A stretch of DNA of 64,000 nt from Palaemon carinicauda (Eukaryota > Arthropoda > Malacostraca > Decapoda > Palaemonidae). Below are positions 27,237 to 39,960 of the stretch, one piece after another (position 1 is the first letter of the stretch; each line of letters starts with the position of its first letter). A program made the translations under genes and the position numbers. The DNA lies in contig NC_090731.1 of the NCBI RefSeq assembly GCF_036898095.1, positions 142,649,383 through 142,713,382 on the forward strand, read 5' to 3'. The notes beneath the pieces were generated by a model, which was given only the letters and a program-made list of their open reading frames with translations, ran no database searches and had not been told where the DNA came from.

Positions 27237-27934
27237 GTGTTCGGATGGCCCAGGAACTTCTGCGTGGTGTGGAACAGCGGCTGGACTCTGAGATGCGTGA
27301 ACTAAAACAGAGAACAGCAGCCATGTCCTCACGTCTGCGCTTCCTCGGTCGGAGTGATGCCTCAAACATCTCTAGTGGTATAGACAGTCCAAGGAGTAGT
27401 AGCAGTAGTAGTGGGATGAGTAGCTGCAGTAGCAAAAGTCCTAAAGTTCACACTCATATAATCGTAACTACGCTAAGGGATGGTGATACCGATGAAGAAG
27501 AAGTAATCAATACAAGAAAAATATCCTATCCACTGAAGGAATGTGATTCACCTAGAAATATGGGTAATAGCCGTGCACGTAGTGAACCCCCATTTCCTGG
27601 TGAGGAAGGTCTTTATCGGGCTCGTTCATGTCCAGGTTTACCACGGTCAACGGGGAGTACTGAATGTAATGAAACTGTTAGTGCTCTGGTATCTGACTTA
27701 CAGCTGGTGCGTTTAAGAGGTTCTCGGCCACATGCATCAAAAGAAAAAACTGTTAATCGATATTCTTGTGGGGCGCTGGATGCTCACCAGCCTATAGCAA
27801 CATCGGCCTTTGAATCATGCCCAGATTTTGGCAACTTACGGCCATGTGTTCGAGAGGGTGATTCAATACACTCCTCTTCTTCATCTCTATCTTCAACTCA
27901 TTCTTCATTTACTCGTCTTCTGCAGGTGTCTTAA
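27237..27934 (+). CDS. host gene exon (end of coding or internal exon)
   Basis: After acceptor TTACTTAACAG the frame continues from exon 20983 as GVRMAQELLRGVEQRLDSEM, an amphipathic stretch that could be a coiled coil (about 40 residues to RLRFLGRSDASN). A Ser-rich region (SSGIDSPRSSSSSSGMSSCS), acidic DGDTDEEE, and more phospho-type sequence (RARSEPP, RARSCPGLP) follow. The frame ends QVS-stop at 27932-27934, but a CAG|GTGTCT donor-like site lies seven bases before it at 27925, in phase 0, so the gene may continue beyond. An AATAAA at 27992 would fit a short 3' UTR if it ends here. The coding call is strong; the end is ambiguous. Confidence 0.85.
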
Positions 27935-30900
27935 AAACTTAAGCAGTGAGTAATAAGTGAATGCTTCTCTGGATGTAGATAACAAATGTGAAATAAATTG
28001 TGAATTTTATGTACAGAAGGAAATGTATAAGATGATTATAGTACTGATTCCCTCATTAAGTGCAACAGACTGAGCTGCAAAAGCGAGAGTAAATATATTT
28101 GGCAGCTTAGACCCACCGTGTTAGAAAGCAGTGCTTATGTATAATATGTGTAATTATACAGACTATGTGTGACTGATTTTTGTTCCTAATAACATGACGA
28201 CTTGGAGTTGCACTTTATCTGCTCTATAATTTAAAATTGATAACAGAAAATCTCTCTTGGGACTTTTATTAAATGTAGACATACTGTAAATGTAGAATTT
28301 GTATAGTAACATGGGCCCCCTCCATACACTAGTCGTTGGCAGAACTGAAGAGTTAAGAAGTTTGCTTTTGTGTACTATTCTGTAAAAATGTGCTAATATT
28401 TTTGGGATCCAAAATGTATACACAATATCCAGTATTATTTTTGTAAACAAGGGGGAATATAATAAAGAAACCAAATACTAGGTATTGTTTGCTTGAAATT
28501 TGGGTGGTCTATAGTATATGTACACAGTAATATATGGTTGATCCCCACATTTATTTTTTCTTGGTTGAAAAAGTAATTTTTCCTAAAGCAACTACTTTTC
28601 TCTAATGTTGTGACTTGCAAATATCCTTACTTGATACTTAACTTACTACCAGTTAATTTGGAGGGGCCCTTAGCTTACCTGTAAATACCTAGAATATATT
28701 TGATTCAACTTAAATTATTAAACTTCATCAGACTTACCTTAGTGACTCAGGCAGCAAGCAGTGTTAAGGTCATATTGCAATGAGGATATGAAAAAATTAC
28801 TTTTGGTAAAATTGCAATATCAAGTATAGTCTATGATCCATATAAACTATGTCAAGAGCCTCCACAGACCTAATGGAAAATAATTTTCAATATTAAACTT
28901 ATTATTCTAAAGTTAATTATAAAAATGTACAACCACAAACTTATTACAAAGAAATAATGTATTTCATTTTACTCTAAACATTTGATTCCCTTGCATATGA
29001 TGGGTTCCTTAGTGTAATATGACCTTCATGTTGTTGTATATAGAAGCTTAGAATTTACTAATTGTAACAGTATGGTAAACCATGATTGAAATAACTAAAG
29101 CCATGCTGGCAAGACAAGACTGGCACAAAATATTATGCAATAAGTAAAAATTAAATGGACTACTATTCTGCAAACTGTTGAAACCAGTTTAAAAACCAAA
29201 GGTCAAAATAGCAGCAACAGTTATGCAATTTTATTATGCCTTTTTCTCATTATGCATACTATACTGTACATTACAGTAGTTGCAGTCATGAGCACACACC
29301 CATTTTAAGCATATAACGTAAGGAAATATTGGTGTTACTCGAGATTATCATGCCCACAGTTAAGTTTCTCAAATGTAATATTTATCTTGTAGCACCCATA
29401 TGTTATTGAAAAGACATTGTTCTTGGAAATAACGATCTGATACGTTGACCTCAGGTTTTAGTCTCTGAATAGGGTTACTGCTCTCTTGTTTTTAAACATT
29501 TGTTGTGGTAACTTTTTCATAGCATTCTACTTGTCTCACATTTCTCAGACTGGTTAAGTAGTCACATTTAACAAAAAGAGCCATCTATCCAAAGTTTGTT
29601 GGGTTTTGAATGTGGTTGAGTATTAATTTAATTCTTTAAAAGATGCTGAAAAAAAATTGGGTTTACTTTTATTTTCTACTTAGGCTCATTATGCAAATGT
29701 TTTTAAAGTACCACACATTAAGACATAGTTACATCAGGTTCAAGTGTTGTGATCCATATAGTTTTCTTAATGTATGTACAGTACAGACTTTTTTACCATT
29801 TAGTAAAGTACAAAATATTGAATTGATAGACCAGTTTAAATGGAACTTTTGAGGTTATGTCTCCGCCTTATATCCTCTATCTTTTCCATAATTAACAAAT
29901 TTCAAGAAAAATCTGATAGATCATTGTAGCTAAATGATTCACTAAGCAAAATGAAAAAAAAGTGTTTCTGTTTTCTTTCAATCGGATCCAATTTTTTCAG
30001 AAGATATGGTATAACAATCATATTCGTAAAATTTGAAAGATGTCTTTTTTTTTTTTTTTTTTTTACTTTAAAATTAATTTTAGGTTCTTTTAGAATTACC
30101 TATCTGCATAATGTTCAAAATTTTACTTTTTCTATGAAGGAAATCTTTCAGATATGACTTGAAAATGTCAACACTTCACACAGAACCAAGTATGTACTTA
30201 TGAATACAGTACTTGATTTGAACTGAGAATTAATTGGTGAGACATTATTAAAAGTTGAAGACCCAAAAAGTGCTGTCAGTCATTTCAGACTTTAAAATAT
30301 AACACATGTTCATTTAGTACGGGATATTGGCTACCATATTGTAATGTTAAGTTTTAGCATCCTCCTATTTTTTTCTGAGAGTTGTATGTAAAATCCAAGG
30401 ATGGTTTGTTTGTATATACTGTATTTGTTATTGTTCATAAATAACAGTTTGCTTTTGTTAATAGATATAATCTGGCTGTGATGGTATTAAAGCAGCAGTA
30501 TTTCATTGTAACAGCAAGGTATATCAATTGTAATGATTCAAAAGTATTTTGGAGTTGTAAATTTCAGTCATAAGTGATATTTCTTTTCTAACATCAAAGA
30601 GTAGAAAATATTTGATAAGACAAATTTAGAGCAAACAAATATCATAGCTTGTAAAGTACAATAATCAAATTTTTTCCAATTCAAATCAAGTAATGAATAA
30701 ATTTACATGTTTAGATTTATAAACTTGCAATGAATTTAGGGTGTTGAATTCTTGGAAATAAACATTAGTTTTTAGCCTACTTTACATACTCGTTTGCTTA
30801 TGGTAATTAATTTCTTGAAGAATGATATGTACTTATAGGAAGTTCATTTTATTATGGCTTTCAACCACCTCATTGGTGCATGTCTATTTGTTACTTTGAA

Positions 30901-33458
30901 ATATTGCTGTGAATCTGGACTGAATAGTTTCATATAGGTGGAATTGGTAAACTGCGCCTTATTTTATTTCATTGATTGAGACATGGAAATATAAATGAAA
31001 TATAAATACCAAGTTCAGTACCTCAAAAATATTATTTCACGATTCCTACTTGCAATTACAATTTGGAATCTTTCAATTATGTATTTATATTTATTTTCCA
31101 TTTTTTGTAACTGATATGTTGGTGCAGTGTTGTTTCAAATGTGCGTTTAGCCCTACTAAACCATATTTAGTATTTTGTCCGAGGAAAAGTTGTGGGGGTT
31201 GATGCAACTTCTTTATCCAGGTTTTCTGTCAGATTAAAATTGTCCCACTTAATTCTTACATAGAAGGCTATCACACAAGCTTGTGGTTTTCCTTATCCAT
31301 TTACCATTGTACTTATAAATTATCTTTTCTATACAGTGTTTATATTATGTGGACTATAGAGGCTATGCTTTCAAAGAAAGTAATGAGATTTGGCATTAAA
31401 GAAAACGATTGAGGCTTTACGTTAGATTTAAGCTGGAACCGTGTTGTTGATATCTTGGGATTTGTGGTTCAATATGTGATTGGGAAAAATCATTATTCGA
31501 TGTAATGTGTAACTATATTATTCTAATGCCGTTTTTGTAGGTCATTAATTTATCCATATACTAATTTGAGGAACAGTTTTGTTCTGTTTTATACAGTTCA
31601 GAGTTTTCTTTAGAATCTTCTATTAGATTCAGTATTGTTTTCTGTTGGATAATGAACAAATTTATTTTTTTACAAGAACCACAAAGCAAACACTTACTTT
31701 AACTAAAATTAAGTGCAACAGGGGAACATTTTGAATACACTTGAATCATTTTTTGCAAGAAGAGACTCCTGTTTCATGTAGCATTACCATAGAATCAACA
31801 CAGGTTTTTTAATAGCAGCTGATTTCCCCATCTTGTCAGCTGGAAACTTTTCCCATTCATTTTATGGTAATGGGTTATGAATAATAGCAGTCTGAAAGCA
31901 AAATTTGGGGTAACACTAAGGAAAATTATTAAGCATTAAGTAGGTCTACAGCTTTAGAACTTCTATACGTAAAATGAATGATACAATCTCTCAGTAGGGT
32001 TTAAAGAAATTTAGATTGTGGAAAACATTATTTCTACACATTCTTTAATTGTCTTGGTAACCTTTTTTATTATATGCTTATACAATCTTGTACCAATGTG
32101 CATATCAACAAGTTGTGATGTAATAGTCAAATATTTTAGTAAACTAAAACAAATCTAAAGGCTGATAAGCAATAACTTGAGCTTACTATATTAGTACAGA
32201 ACTGTAAAATAAATAATGTTGTAATTGTATCTTTTGTTGACAATATGAACTTTGCTCAACATATGTACTGTATATATTTCATGTATAGTAAAAGAAATGT
32301 AAAAGCAGAATAGTATGCATACTTGTATAAATCAGTGTTGAATGATATGCATTTGCAAATACAGTCATGATAACTTCTTGGGTATTCTGCATTTCAAAAA
32401 CTCAGTACCATTTTGAAAGTACAAATATGAATGTAAGCAATTTCAAATGGTCATCACCATCAGCCATCACATAGAAAGGAAGCTACGAGGTACATTGATG
32501 TTAGTTATAAACCATGTAAATTTAAAACTGAGGTACAAGACTTGTATCTATTGGCTACTTCTTGAATGCTTAATCATTTTTGTTAGGTATTTATTGCTAA
32601 TTTTTCATCTTAATCTGTAGCTATCTTTGTGAACCATTTTGTATTTCTCAGTATCACGCATCCTTTTATTTTTGTAATTTTACTGTGTCAGATTTTGTAG
32701 TTCTCTATCCTGGGAAGATGAACTTGGTAGTCCATCACTAATGTTAAATGGTGTCTCTCCACGTTCTTTGTAACAGGGTCTATTAACCCAAGTCCAATAA
32801 CTGAATATTAGTACATAGGGCAGTATTTGCATTGAATATTATAGGCAAAACCTTGGGCTCGGTTGGTCTTGCACTGTTACGGCTAACACACGATAAACAA
32901 ACCAGTTGAGAAAACTGGTTAAATAAAATGTTACATGACAATTGCCCACTTTGATTATCCTAAGCTATTCTCTTAATTTTTTTTTATTCAAAGTTATTAC
33001 TTCTTGTAATACAACTTCTTTATAGATTGGGGTCCTCTACTCCATGCGTTGATGATTTTAAAAAGTGAATAGATGTGGTGGGATTTTTTCTTTAATGTCA
33101 AGAGAAGATTCATGAAAGTTTCTAACATACATGGCAATAACCTTATTGCAGATGCAAGTCAGATTTTTATTTTGAAGAAAATCCTATTGTCTGCAGATAC
33201 TTGGTTTTCATTTTCTTGGGTAATGCGAAGAAATAAAAACAAAGTATATTACACCTGAATGTATCTTATAGTTATAGTTACTGAAGATCACCTCTCATGA
33301 ACCAATTTCTTTGGCTAGGCCATGATGAAACAAAGGCAAAGTTTCAATAGACAGTAAAGGAAAAGTACCGTACTGTACTCAAGAAATCTTTGAAGGAACG
33401 TTTTAAGTTAAATTTTAAGCAGTTTCAGTATATTAATTTACTAACTAGTATTTATGAA
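27935..33458. other. AT-rich non-coding DNA (3' UTR, intron or intergenic)
   Basis: There are scattered AATAAA signals (first at 27992), poly(T) at about 30042-30063, and no ORF with protein-like composition. I see no recognisable transposon or RNA gene. Confidence 0.6.
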
Positions 33459-33582
33459 CGATTGATTGATTTATGAAATTTATGGTCCGAAGCCAAACGC
33501 CGGAGCCGCAATGCCATTCAGCGCATATGGATTATAAGTATATAAATAAAAGTAAAACAATTAAAATAAATCTATACAACAA

Positions 33583-33740
33583 GTTAAAATTTAAAATCAC
33601 AATAAAACCAACAGATTAAAATTTAAAATCACAATAAAACCAACAGATTAAAATTTAAAATCACAATAAAACCAACAGATTAAAATTTAAAAATCACAAT
33701 AAAACCAACAGGTTAAAATTTAAAATCACAAGAAAACCAT
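33583..33740. repeat. 32-bp minisatellite in the 3' UTR of LINE A
   Basis: About five head-to-tail copies of a 32-bp AT-rich unit (TTAAAATTTAAAATCACAAT followed by AAAACCAACAGA). There are no spacers, so it is not CRISPR-like. Confidence 0.95.
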
Positions 33741-33809
33741 AGATCTATAACTCATAAAAAAATAGCAATTTCTTTTAAAAACTGTACAACCTGCTACACT
33801 GGAGCAGTC

Positions 33810-36800
33810 TCACTTAGAATTTCCCCCAAGGGACATATTGATTAAATGATTTTTCCTACGTTGACATCTAACAACAGTACAGGACACTAAAATATGTTCA
33901 ACGGTTATATCTACTTGGCCAGCAGGGCAGCGAGGAGCCAGCCTATCCGCCCCATTTGTCATCAGATACCTATGAGTATAATGTGTGCGCCCTATACGCA
34001 AACGTGTTAAAACAATGCTAGATCTTCTGTCCACCAGTAAATGTGACCATGGTTGGACAGAAGGCCAAATTGACTTTAATTTAAAATTATTGATTAAATT
34101 AGACCAGTGGGCCTACCACTTGTCTCTACAATAAAACCTAATATTACTTTTAAAATCTGATAATGGGACACCCATGCTGGAAATGTGATTAAGCCTAGTT
34201 GCAGCCTTAGCTGTAACGTCGGCTCGCTCATTTCCTCCAACAATTCCAACATGGGATGGAACCCAGCAAAACTTTATCGTAAAATGCTTTCTATTCACTA
34301 AAATATAAAACCAATCTTGTATCTCTTGCACCAAATGATGGCAAGAGACTAAACTTCTTAATGCTAATAAAACACTCAATGAGTCGGTAATAATGGTAAA
34401 ATTTGTATTAGAAAAATTATTATAAAAAATTAATTTCAAAGCAGTCAAAACTGCTAACAGTTCTGCCGTAAAAATAGAGGAACTTGACGGAAGCCTTTTT
34501 TTAATTATATTTTCAGTTGTCACTACTGAGCAACCCACACCATCAGAACTCTTGAAACCATTTGTGTAAATGTGATAATCATCATCATGCTCGGAAGCAT
34601 GAGATAGGAAACTAGCCCTTAACTGCTCATCTGAGCTGTTCTTTTTACTATCCATAACCGGAAAAATCTCTATCTTAGGCCTATTCCAAGGAGGATATTT
34701 TAAAGGGGTAATTTCAGCAACTATAGGGGGTAAGTAATCCCATGTCAATAGCTGAGGCATCTAGTCTTATTTCTATTGGTTTGGGCAACCTAGTCCTAGT
34801 TGGTGCTCTATCAACGGGTTGCTTTACGAATTTAAAATTTGGGTTGAGTTTTGAGGTAAGAACACGAGACATATACCTCAAACCCAACTCTTCCCGACGA
34901 ATAAAAAGGGGAGGAATCCCTGAATCCACGTATAAACTATCAAAAGGTGATGTCCTATACGCACCTGTGCAAATTCTTAAACCCATGTTATGAACCACAT
35001 CAAGTTTTTCTTAAGTGGTTTTGCATGCAGATCCATATATCTGATATCCATAATCTATTTTACTTAGGCACAATACCTGGTATATCCTCAACATACATGT
35101 TCTATCAGCTCTCCAGTTGAAAGCAGACACAACTAAGGATGTTAAGTTTAATATGTTGAGAGAAAGTTAATTTCTTATCAAATAAAACACCAAGGTACTT
35201 TATGCTATCTTTGTATGGTAAAATGGAATCTTTTAAAAACAACGTAGGAATCTCTTCCATTCTTCTCAGTCAACAAAAATGTATGGCTTTTTTTTCCTGG
35301 AGAAAATTTAACCCTCTAGCACTGGCCCAAGATGTAGCAGCATTAATAGCAGTCTGGATTTTATGACATGCTTCAACAGGTGATGATTTACTACACACTA
35401 CTGCATAGTCATCAGCAAAAGCCAAACCATGCACCCCAACAGGAACTTGTTCAAGTAGACCGTTGATAGCTACATTGAAAAGCGTTGACTAAGAATGCTT
35501 CCCTGAGGCAATCCTTCTTCTTGAGGATAAGCTGATGAAATAAGCGAGCCAATTCTCACTTTTAAGTACCTATCAGACAAAAAATATTGAATACAATAAA
35601 ACATTTTACCTACAATACCCCAATCAACGAGTTGCTTAAGGATACCCCCTCGCCAGGTATTATCGTAGGCCTTTTCTAGGTCAAAGAAAACTGCAACGGT
35701 CTGGTTTTACATGGCAAAGGCATTCTGGACTTCTCGACTTCTCGAGTGAGGAACATCAAAGGGTCATTGGTATTTCTATTTTTCCTTAAACCAAAATGTC
35801 TGTTTGATAAAAGATTCTTTGATTCCAAATACCACACTAGTCGAATATTGACCATTCTCTCATAAATCTTGCCGACACAACTAGTAAGAGCAATTCGCCT
35901 ATAATTTTTTGGGAGATATGAATCCTTTAATGGTTTTATAATAGGAACTATTATCGATATTTTCCAGGACTTAGGGAAAGTTCCTGAAGTCCAAAAACTA
36001 TTTAAAATATCTAAAAGAAATTGTTTTATACTTTTTGGTAGATTAAAAATCATGGAGTATAAAATATCATCTGCCCCAGGAGATATTGGGGAGGACAATG
36101 AAATTGCATTATCCAATTCTTTCATGGTAAAAGGAAGATTGTAAGACTAAATTTATACTAACAGGGGGAACAACCGTAGTAGTTTCTAATATCCCTGAAT
36201 GCTGCAGGATGGTGTAGGGCACTGGATATATTCGAAAAATGCCTACCAAACTCTTCGGTTACTTCTCCAGGATCAGAAATAAAGAGACCATCAATTTTCA
36301 ATATAGGAAAGGGAGATGGACAAAATTTCCCTTGCAAATTTCGGATTCTATTCCAGACTAATGAGAGAGGGGAATTATATTTCAATTTGCTTTTGTATTT
36401 AATAAATGATTCTCTCCTAGCTTGCTTAAAAGTTTTCTTTTGATTAGCAAGAGCTTTTCTGTGTTATTTTATTGGCTAAACAAGGGAATCTACGATATCT
36501 CTTGTAGCATGTTCTTGCTATCTTCCGCATCAAACACAGGCATCATATGGAGAGCATGGCCCCACACAACAATATGCTCACTAAATACTCGTATGCTTGT
36601 ATTGAAATCTGGAATTCATTTTTCTTTCGATAAATTTTAGTGGATTTATTAATCCCAAGTCAGATTTTTTACATACTTCAAGTGAATGGGCCAATGATCA
36701 GTGCCATGATCATTTTGGTCTACTGTCCGTTGGTAATCTAACCTCAAAGATGAAGAGCAAATAGTGAGGTCTATGGCTGAATCAGAACTGTGGTAAACAT

Positions 36801-36827
36801 CATGTGTTGTAGGGGAACCATCGTTCA
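33810..36827 (-). pseudogene. LINE A ORF2, 3' part (endonuclease end, RT, RNase H, C-terminal zinc motif), degenerate
   Basis: The fragments translate as endonuclease end (MNDGSPTTHDVYHSSDSAID, 36649-36827), RT (ISPGADDILYSMIFN, YRRIALTSCVGKIYERMVN, 35676-36125), the palm motif LAFADDYAVV read at about 35402-35434, thumb/connection (LRICTGAYRTSPFDSLYVDS, 34714-34998) and RNase H (SSSSIFTAELLAVLTALK, FCWVPSHVGIVGGNERADV, 34113-34760). The first RNase H catalytic Asp is Asn here (IYTNGFKS). A CX2C zinc motif near the end has lost its second Cys (RCPAG). Several frameshifts and stops make it non-functional. Closest in this window is LINE C. Confidence 0.85.
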
Positions 36828-36831
36828 TTAA

Positions 36832-39636
36832 CCCTGGATAGGTACGGTCCTCGGACACCCCTTTAAGGGTATACTCGGACGCGAACGACCCCGAGGCCAA
36901 AAAAAATTCTTGAAAAATCAGTTTTTGCAGTAACCTCCTTTTTTCTTTTGCCAAAAAAAACTTCAATGAATGCTTAAAACAACTGTAAAGATAAATACTA
37001 CTCATCTGCAGAAAAACTATTTATTATAAATATTTTAAAAAATTAAGTAGAAAAAAAAAAGACCTGACATAAAAATTCATAAAAAAAATGTTTATACATA
37101 TATACACAAATCCTTTTAGGAATTGATTCTTGAATGTTTAGGACACATCTTGATGTATTTTGGATGAAGTCAGACCCATGGAGGTGAAGGTCTGAAATGA
37201 GAAAAAATGGGTAACTTTTTTTGGCCAAAAAAAATTGTCCAAATTTCATGAATTTTTTTGGGTACCCAAATGAAATAGGAAGTGGCTAATTTTTTTAGGG
37301 AATAAACATATGTTATCCTAAAATAGAAATATGTAAAAAAATCTTCATTATTTTGTAAATTACATTTATATCAGGGGCCATATCTAAAGGTAATTTTTTG
37401 AGTACTTGGAAATTTCGTAGAAAAATACATATATTTAATATATAATATGATATTTATGCAGGTAAAAATATACCAAAATATCACAAATTCTATAGGGAAC
37501 AAGAATATATATAGATAGGGCAGCTTACGCTTCGGATATGTCCACAAAATGGCCGCCAACCACACTGACTCAGACTCCCTAATCTGCCACTTGAAATGTA
37601 GGAAGGGTATGTCAATTTCAAGGTGTTATTTACTAATCTAATTATTATTGGATATGCATAAAAATTGTATGGTGGGTTGCTGGATAATTGTCGATTATTT
37701 TTATGACTATAAAATTAAAATTCTGACCCAAAAAATTTTTTTTGAAGGGAAATAAAATCGAAAAAAAAAATGTAAAACAATATTTTAGCTAAAAAAATTT
37801 GATGATATTCAATCAAAAAAAAAGTAAACAAAATTTTCCGACAAATAAACATCTAGAGGAATCATTACTCTGTGATAGTTCCTTAGTACGTAGTAATTTT
37901 GAAAGAATTGGGAAAAAACGAAAAAATGGCAATCACCGGAAAATCGAACACATACCTATATATACGCCATATCTGGCTAAAAAAAAGATAGGCATGGGTA
38001 GCCAGATCATCTAGAAACACTTTCCAACACTATAAAAATATAAGTTTTGCGACACTACTTGCCAATTCCTTACGGTAACATGACTAAGCAAAAAAATGCA
38101 AAACAAATAAAAAGGGGCACTCGTTGAAAAATGGCCATTCTAATATACGGCATTTCAGAAAAAAAAAATTTCAGCCACGTGCTAGGCAAACCATCAAGGC
38201 ATATTTTCCGACAAATAAACATATAAATGAAATATTACTCTGTGATAGTTCCTTAGTACGTAGTAATTTTGAAAGAAATGGGAAAAAACGAAAAAATGGC
38301 AATCACATGAAAATCGAACACATACTTATATATACGCCATATCTGGCTAAAAAAAAAAATAGGCATGGGTAGCCAGATCATCTAGAAACACTTTCCAACA
38401 CTATAAAAATATAAGTTTTGCGACACTACTTGCCAATTCCTTACGGTAACATGACTAAGCAAAAAAATGCAAAACAAATAAAAAGGGGCACTCGCGGAAA
38501 AATGCCCAACATTCTAATATACGGCATCTCAGATAAAAAAAAAGACATGCACGTGTTAGCCCAACCATCAAGGTACACTTTCTAACACATAAACATGAAA
38601 AAAAAATCAATAATATACGGCAATTCCTTACTACGTAGTAATTTTTACAAATATTAAAAAAAAAACAGAAATTGGCAACCGCAGTTAAATACCCAATATA
38701 CCAATAACTACGTTGTATCTGACAAAAACAAAATCACGCATGGGTAGCCAGATCATCTAGACACACTTTCCAACACTAAAAAAGCAAAAGTTTTACGACA
38801 CTATTTCGCAATATCTTACGGAAAAATGACTTGGCAAAAAAATTAAAAAAAATTAAAAAGGGACACTCGCGGTAAAATGCCCGACATTCTAATATACGAC
38901 ATCTCAGATAAAAAAAAAGACATGCACGTGTTAGCCCAACCATCAAGGCACACTTTCTAACACATAAACATGAAAAAAAAATTAATAATATACGGCAATT
39001 CCTTACTACGTAGTAATTTTTACAAATATTGAAAAAAAACAGAAATTGGTAACCGCAGTTAAATACCCAATATACCAATAACTACGTCGTATCTGACCAA
39101 AACAAAGTCATGCATGGGTAGCCAGATCATCTAGACACACTTTCCAACACTAAACAAGCAAAAGTTTTACGACACTATTTGGCAATATCTTACGGAATAA
39201 TGACTTGGCAAAAAAATGAAAAAAAATTAAAAAGGGGCACTCGCGGTAAAATGGTCCTCGTGGTGATGAACGACATTTTAACTAAAAAAAAAAACATGCA
39301 CATGGTAGCCAAACAATCCACCAAGACTTTCCACAACTGATAACCTATACAAGTTGCACCATTCTACGACAATTTCATAATACGTAATAACTTTGATAAT
39401 TATGCAAACTACCTCAGAAGGGTAAACTCGGACGCGAACGACCCCGACGCGTCTCAGAAATCGGGGAAGGAGTACAGCTACAGCAATGCACATCTGGACA
39501 CTACTAGAGCGTGTAGGGGAGACACCTCCTGCAGGTCGATCACCCACAAATTCAGTCACAGGGTTGAGTCACGTGAGAAAAACCTGTTTTTTTTTGACGC
39601 TCGGGGTCGCAAACGACCCACCGTACCTATCCAGGG
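36832..39636. mobile_element. nonautonomous piggyBac-like DNA transposon (2.8 kb) carrying a satellite array
   Basis: The element begins CCCTGGATAGGTACGGT (36832-36848) and ends with its exact reverse complement (39620-39636), giving perfect 17-bp TIRs. It is flanked by TTAA at 36828-36831 and 39637-39640. TTAA duplication and CCC-starting TIRs are the hallmarks of the piggyBac superfamily. There is no transposase ORF. The motif ACTCGGACGCGAACGACCCC occurs near both ends (36882-36901, 39427-39446), in the same orientation. Its insertion cuts the endonuclease domain of LINE A. The interior holds a satellite of about 372 bp per unit. Confidence 0.85.
37790..39330. repeat. satellite of about 372 bp per unit, roughly four units, inside the piggyBac-like element
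   Basis: The marker TACGG..AATGAC/ACATGAC recurs at 38071, 38442, 38817 and 39191 (spacings 371, 375, 374). Each unit has a GTACGTAGTAA-type palindromic core, a GGCACTCG motif and the line GGGTAGCCAGATCATCTAGA. Units 1-2 and units 3-4 are closer to each other than across pairs, which suggests stepwise duplication. Confidence 0.9.
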
Positions 39637-39640
39637 TTAA

Positions 39641-39803
39641 AGTGATGTCATTCATGTCAAACAGTTGTTCTATTATCAAACCCCATTGATCACAATGTTG
39701 TTCTCCCCATAGGGTGTGTTTGGCATTAAAGTCCCCCATCAATATGAAGGGTTGAGGAAGTAGGTTCATTAAGAACTGCAAGTCATTTAATTCTAGCTGA
39801 CGA
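39641..39803 (-). pseudogene. LINE A ORF2, endonuclease middle segment between the two insertions
   Basis: It encodes LPQPFILMGDFNAKHTLWGE, the catalytic GDFN block of an apurinic-type endonuclease, matching LINE C residues about 135-155. It is bounded on the left by the TTAA duplication of the piggyBac-like element and on the right by the 12-bp duplication of LINE B. Confidence 0.85.
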
Positions 39804-39960
39804 TTGATTGATTGATTGATTCAAAGTTTTCAGGCATCCTGACATCTGAGGTCATTGACGCCGGTAACATTTAATTTATGTATACAAAAATAAAAGATAA
39901 AATAAAATAAAAAATAAAAGAGTATTCAATTAAAATCATAAAAGTTGAATGTAATAAAAG

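Noticed and set aside
33583..33740. CRISPR-like repeat array
   Set aside because: The 32-bp units are directly adjacent with no spacers, in eukaryotic DNA; it is a minisatellite.
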